Below are positions 7,315 through 7,897 of a stretch of 7,897 bases of DNA, piece by piece. Source of the stretch: JBBDWJ01 sp040902925 (GTDB lineage Bacteria > Acidobacteriota > Terriglobia > Bryobacterales > UBA6623); contig JBBDWJ010000059.1 of NCBI GenBank assembly GCA_040902925.1, forward strand, positions 1-7,897, given 5' to 3'. Numbering within the stretch: the first letter of the stretch is position 1; each line of letters begins with the position of its first letter. The notes beneath the pieces are model-generated. The model made no database searches and had not been told where the DNA came from. It saw only the letters and a list, made by a program, of their open reading frames with translations. The translations under genes were made by a program, and so were the position numbers.

Positions 7315-7710
7315 ATGGCAGAATCCGGCGAGTCGTTCGGACTGGGCCCGATTGGGCAGGTTGCGCTCACGATCACGGACCGGGAGCGTTCCGTCGCTTT
7401 CTACCGCGACAAGCTCGGCATGCGGCTGCTGTTTGAGGCGCCGCCAAACCTGGCGTTTTTTGATTGCGGCGGCATCCGGCTGATGCTCGCCCCTGCTGAA
7501 AAACCCGGCGAGCGTTTTAGCTCGATCCTGTATTTCCGGGTGGATGATATCGGCAAGGCTTGCGAGGCGCTCAGCGCCCGCGGCGTCAAGTTCGAGCATC
7601 CACCGTCGCTGATCGCTAAGATGGCCGGCCATGATCTTTGGATGGCGTTTTTGCGCGACCCCGACCGCAACGTGCTGGGGCTGATGTGCGAAGCGCCGCG
7701 CGCGGAGTAG
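7315..7710 (+). CDS. VOC-family (glyoxalase/dioxygenase-like) protein
   Basis: A 131-aa single-chain vicinal-oxygen-chelate fold protein with two beta-alpha-beta-beta-beta halves. The first is about 13-60 (GQVALTITDRERSVAFYRDKLGM, then LAFFDCGGIRLMLAP); the second is about 70-127 (SILYFRVDDIGKACEALSARGVKFE, then HDLWMAFLRDPDRNVLGLMCE). Metal-site positions would be Gln15, His106 and Glu126 with a partner subunit; these are visible, but their function is inferred. Glyoxalase I, fosfomycin resistance enzymes and extradiol dioxygenases share this fold, and the sequence does not single out one activity, so no symbol is given. ATG 7315 is supported by AAGGTGA 7 nt upstream. It follows the hydrolase on the same strand after 72 nt and may be transcribed with it or separately. 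Confidence 0.9.
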   Translation: MAESGESFGLGPIGQVALTITDRERSVAFYRDKLGMRLLFEAPPNLAFFDCGGIRLMLAPAEKPGERFSSILYFRVDDIGKACEALSARGVKFEHPPSLIAKMAGHDLWMAFLRDPDRNVLGLMCEAPRAE

Positions 7711-7711
7711 T

Positions 7712-7731
7712 GGGGCAGGCATGCCCGCCCC
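7712..7731. repeat. Near-perfect 20-bp GC-rich palindrome after the VOC gene
   Basis: The sequence ggggcaggcatgcccgcccc equals its own reverse complement except for one A/C mismatched pair. It can fold into an 8-position stem with a CATG loop, starting two bases after the TAG stop. With no T-run it is a poor classical terminator. It looks like a short extragenic palindrome of the type dispersed in some genomes, but copy number cannot be judged here. Confidence 0.6.
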
Positions 7732-7742
7732 GCGTCGTGCGC

Positions 7743-7748
7743 TACAAT
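7743..7748 (+). promoter_or_regulatory. Possible -10 element before the methyltransferase gene
   Basis: TACAAT (5 of 6) lies 31 nt before ATG 7780. No matching -35 is visible at 16-18 bp, where the palindrome lies instead. This is weak, by-eye evidence. Confidence 0.25.
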
Positions 7749-7779
7749 CGCGATTCGTTTACGACCGGCCGGTTCCCCC

Positions 7780-7897
7780 ATGATTCTCGACGTCGGCTGC
7801 GGCCGCAACAAGCGTTCTGGCGCGATCGGCATCGACCGCAACGCGAACACGGCCGCTGATGTGCGGGCCGACATCGACCGCGGCGCGCTGCCGTTTC
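7780..7897 (+). CDS. Class I SAM-dependent methyltransferase, N-terminal part, runs off right edge
   Basis: ATG 7780 opens a frame that stays open to the window end, 39 codons. It begins MILDVGCGRNKRSGAIGIDRN: LDVGCG (3-8) is motif I, the SAM-binding glycine loop, and Asp19 at the end of the second strand is in the position that contacts the SAM ribose. The following ADVRADIDRGALPF (26-39) resembles the strand-3 region of 'GCG-K-PG-GID' type methyltransferases with the LPF step seen in Methyltransf_11-like proteins. The substrate is unknown, and the rest of the protein lies outside the window. No Shine-Dalgarno precedes the ATG. The protein opens directly on the SAM-binding strand, which is short for this fold but plausible. 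Confidence 0.75.
   Translation, partial: MILDVGCGRNKRSGAIGIDRNANTAADVRADIDRGALPF

Noticed and set aside
7318..7710. Naming the VOC protein as glyoxalase I or a fosfomycin resistance enzyme
   Set aside because: The fold is clear, but the sequence shows no feature specific to either activity.
4840..7722. A 960-codon minus-strand open frame spanning three plus-strand genes and their gaps
   Set aside because: It is antisense to clearly recognisable genes, has no recognisable domain and a His/Arg/Ala-rich composition typical of the shadow of a high-GC third-position code. The plus-strand genes explain the region.

Overview
This is a GC-rich bacterial window (roughly 65-70 % GC in the main genes, about 50 % at the left end). 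It carries ordinary chromosomal genes: five complete or nearly complete conserved proteins, one degenerate signalling-domain protein, and a partial gene at each edge. Gene style (non-ATG starts, a secreted PF20091-type alpha/beta hydrolase, a glyoxalase-like VOC protein, a short GC-rich palindrome behind a stop codon) suggests Acidobacteriota, perhaps a Bryobacterales/Solibacter-like lineage. That placement is inferred from general resemblance and was not tested by any search.

Left block, minus strand (1-1767): selA (selenocysteine synthase, GTG start) is followed after 17 nt by the N-terminal third of a P-loop AAA ATPase that runs off the window. The ATPase and the last ~90 codons of selA are clearly less GC-rich than the rest of selA.

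Centre, plus strand (about 1863-4180): a YycJ/VicX-type metallo-beta-lactamase-fold hydrolase is followed by purB (adenylosuccinate lyase), whose TTG start overlaps the hydrolase stop codon as TTGA. Between selA and the hydrolase lie two candidate back-to-back promoters. The hydrolase has no normal start codon where its conserved fold begins, so its 5' end is uncertain.

Middle gap (4181-4644): 464 nt without a convincing gene, with several GC-rich hairpins and a promoter-like motif just before the next gene.

Right block, plus strand (4645-7897): a 145-aa receiver-like protein that has lost its phospho-acceptor Asp and conserved Lys; a 681-aa exported alpha/beta hydrolase whose near-consensus promoter would start transcription at the ATG (a leaderless mRNA); a VOC-family protein; a near-perfect 20-bp palindrome; and the first 39 codons of a class I SAM-dependent methyltransferase cut by the window end.

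The genes do not form one obvious pathway: selA serves selenoprotein synthesis, purB purine synthesis, and the rest are only generally assigned. I saw no CRISPR array, insertion sequence, rRNA, tRNA or clear new multi-gene system. The most interesting points are the hydrolase start, the GC break inside selA, the inactive receiver, the leaderless promoter and the structured gap.
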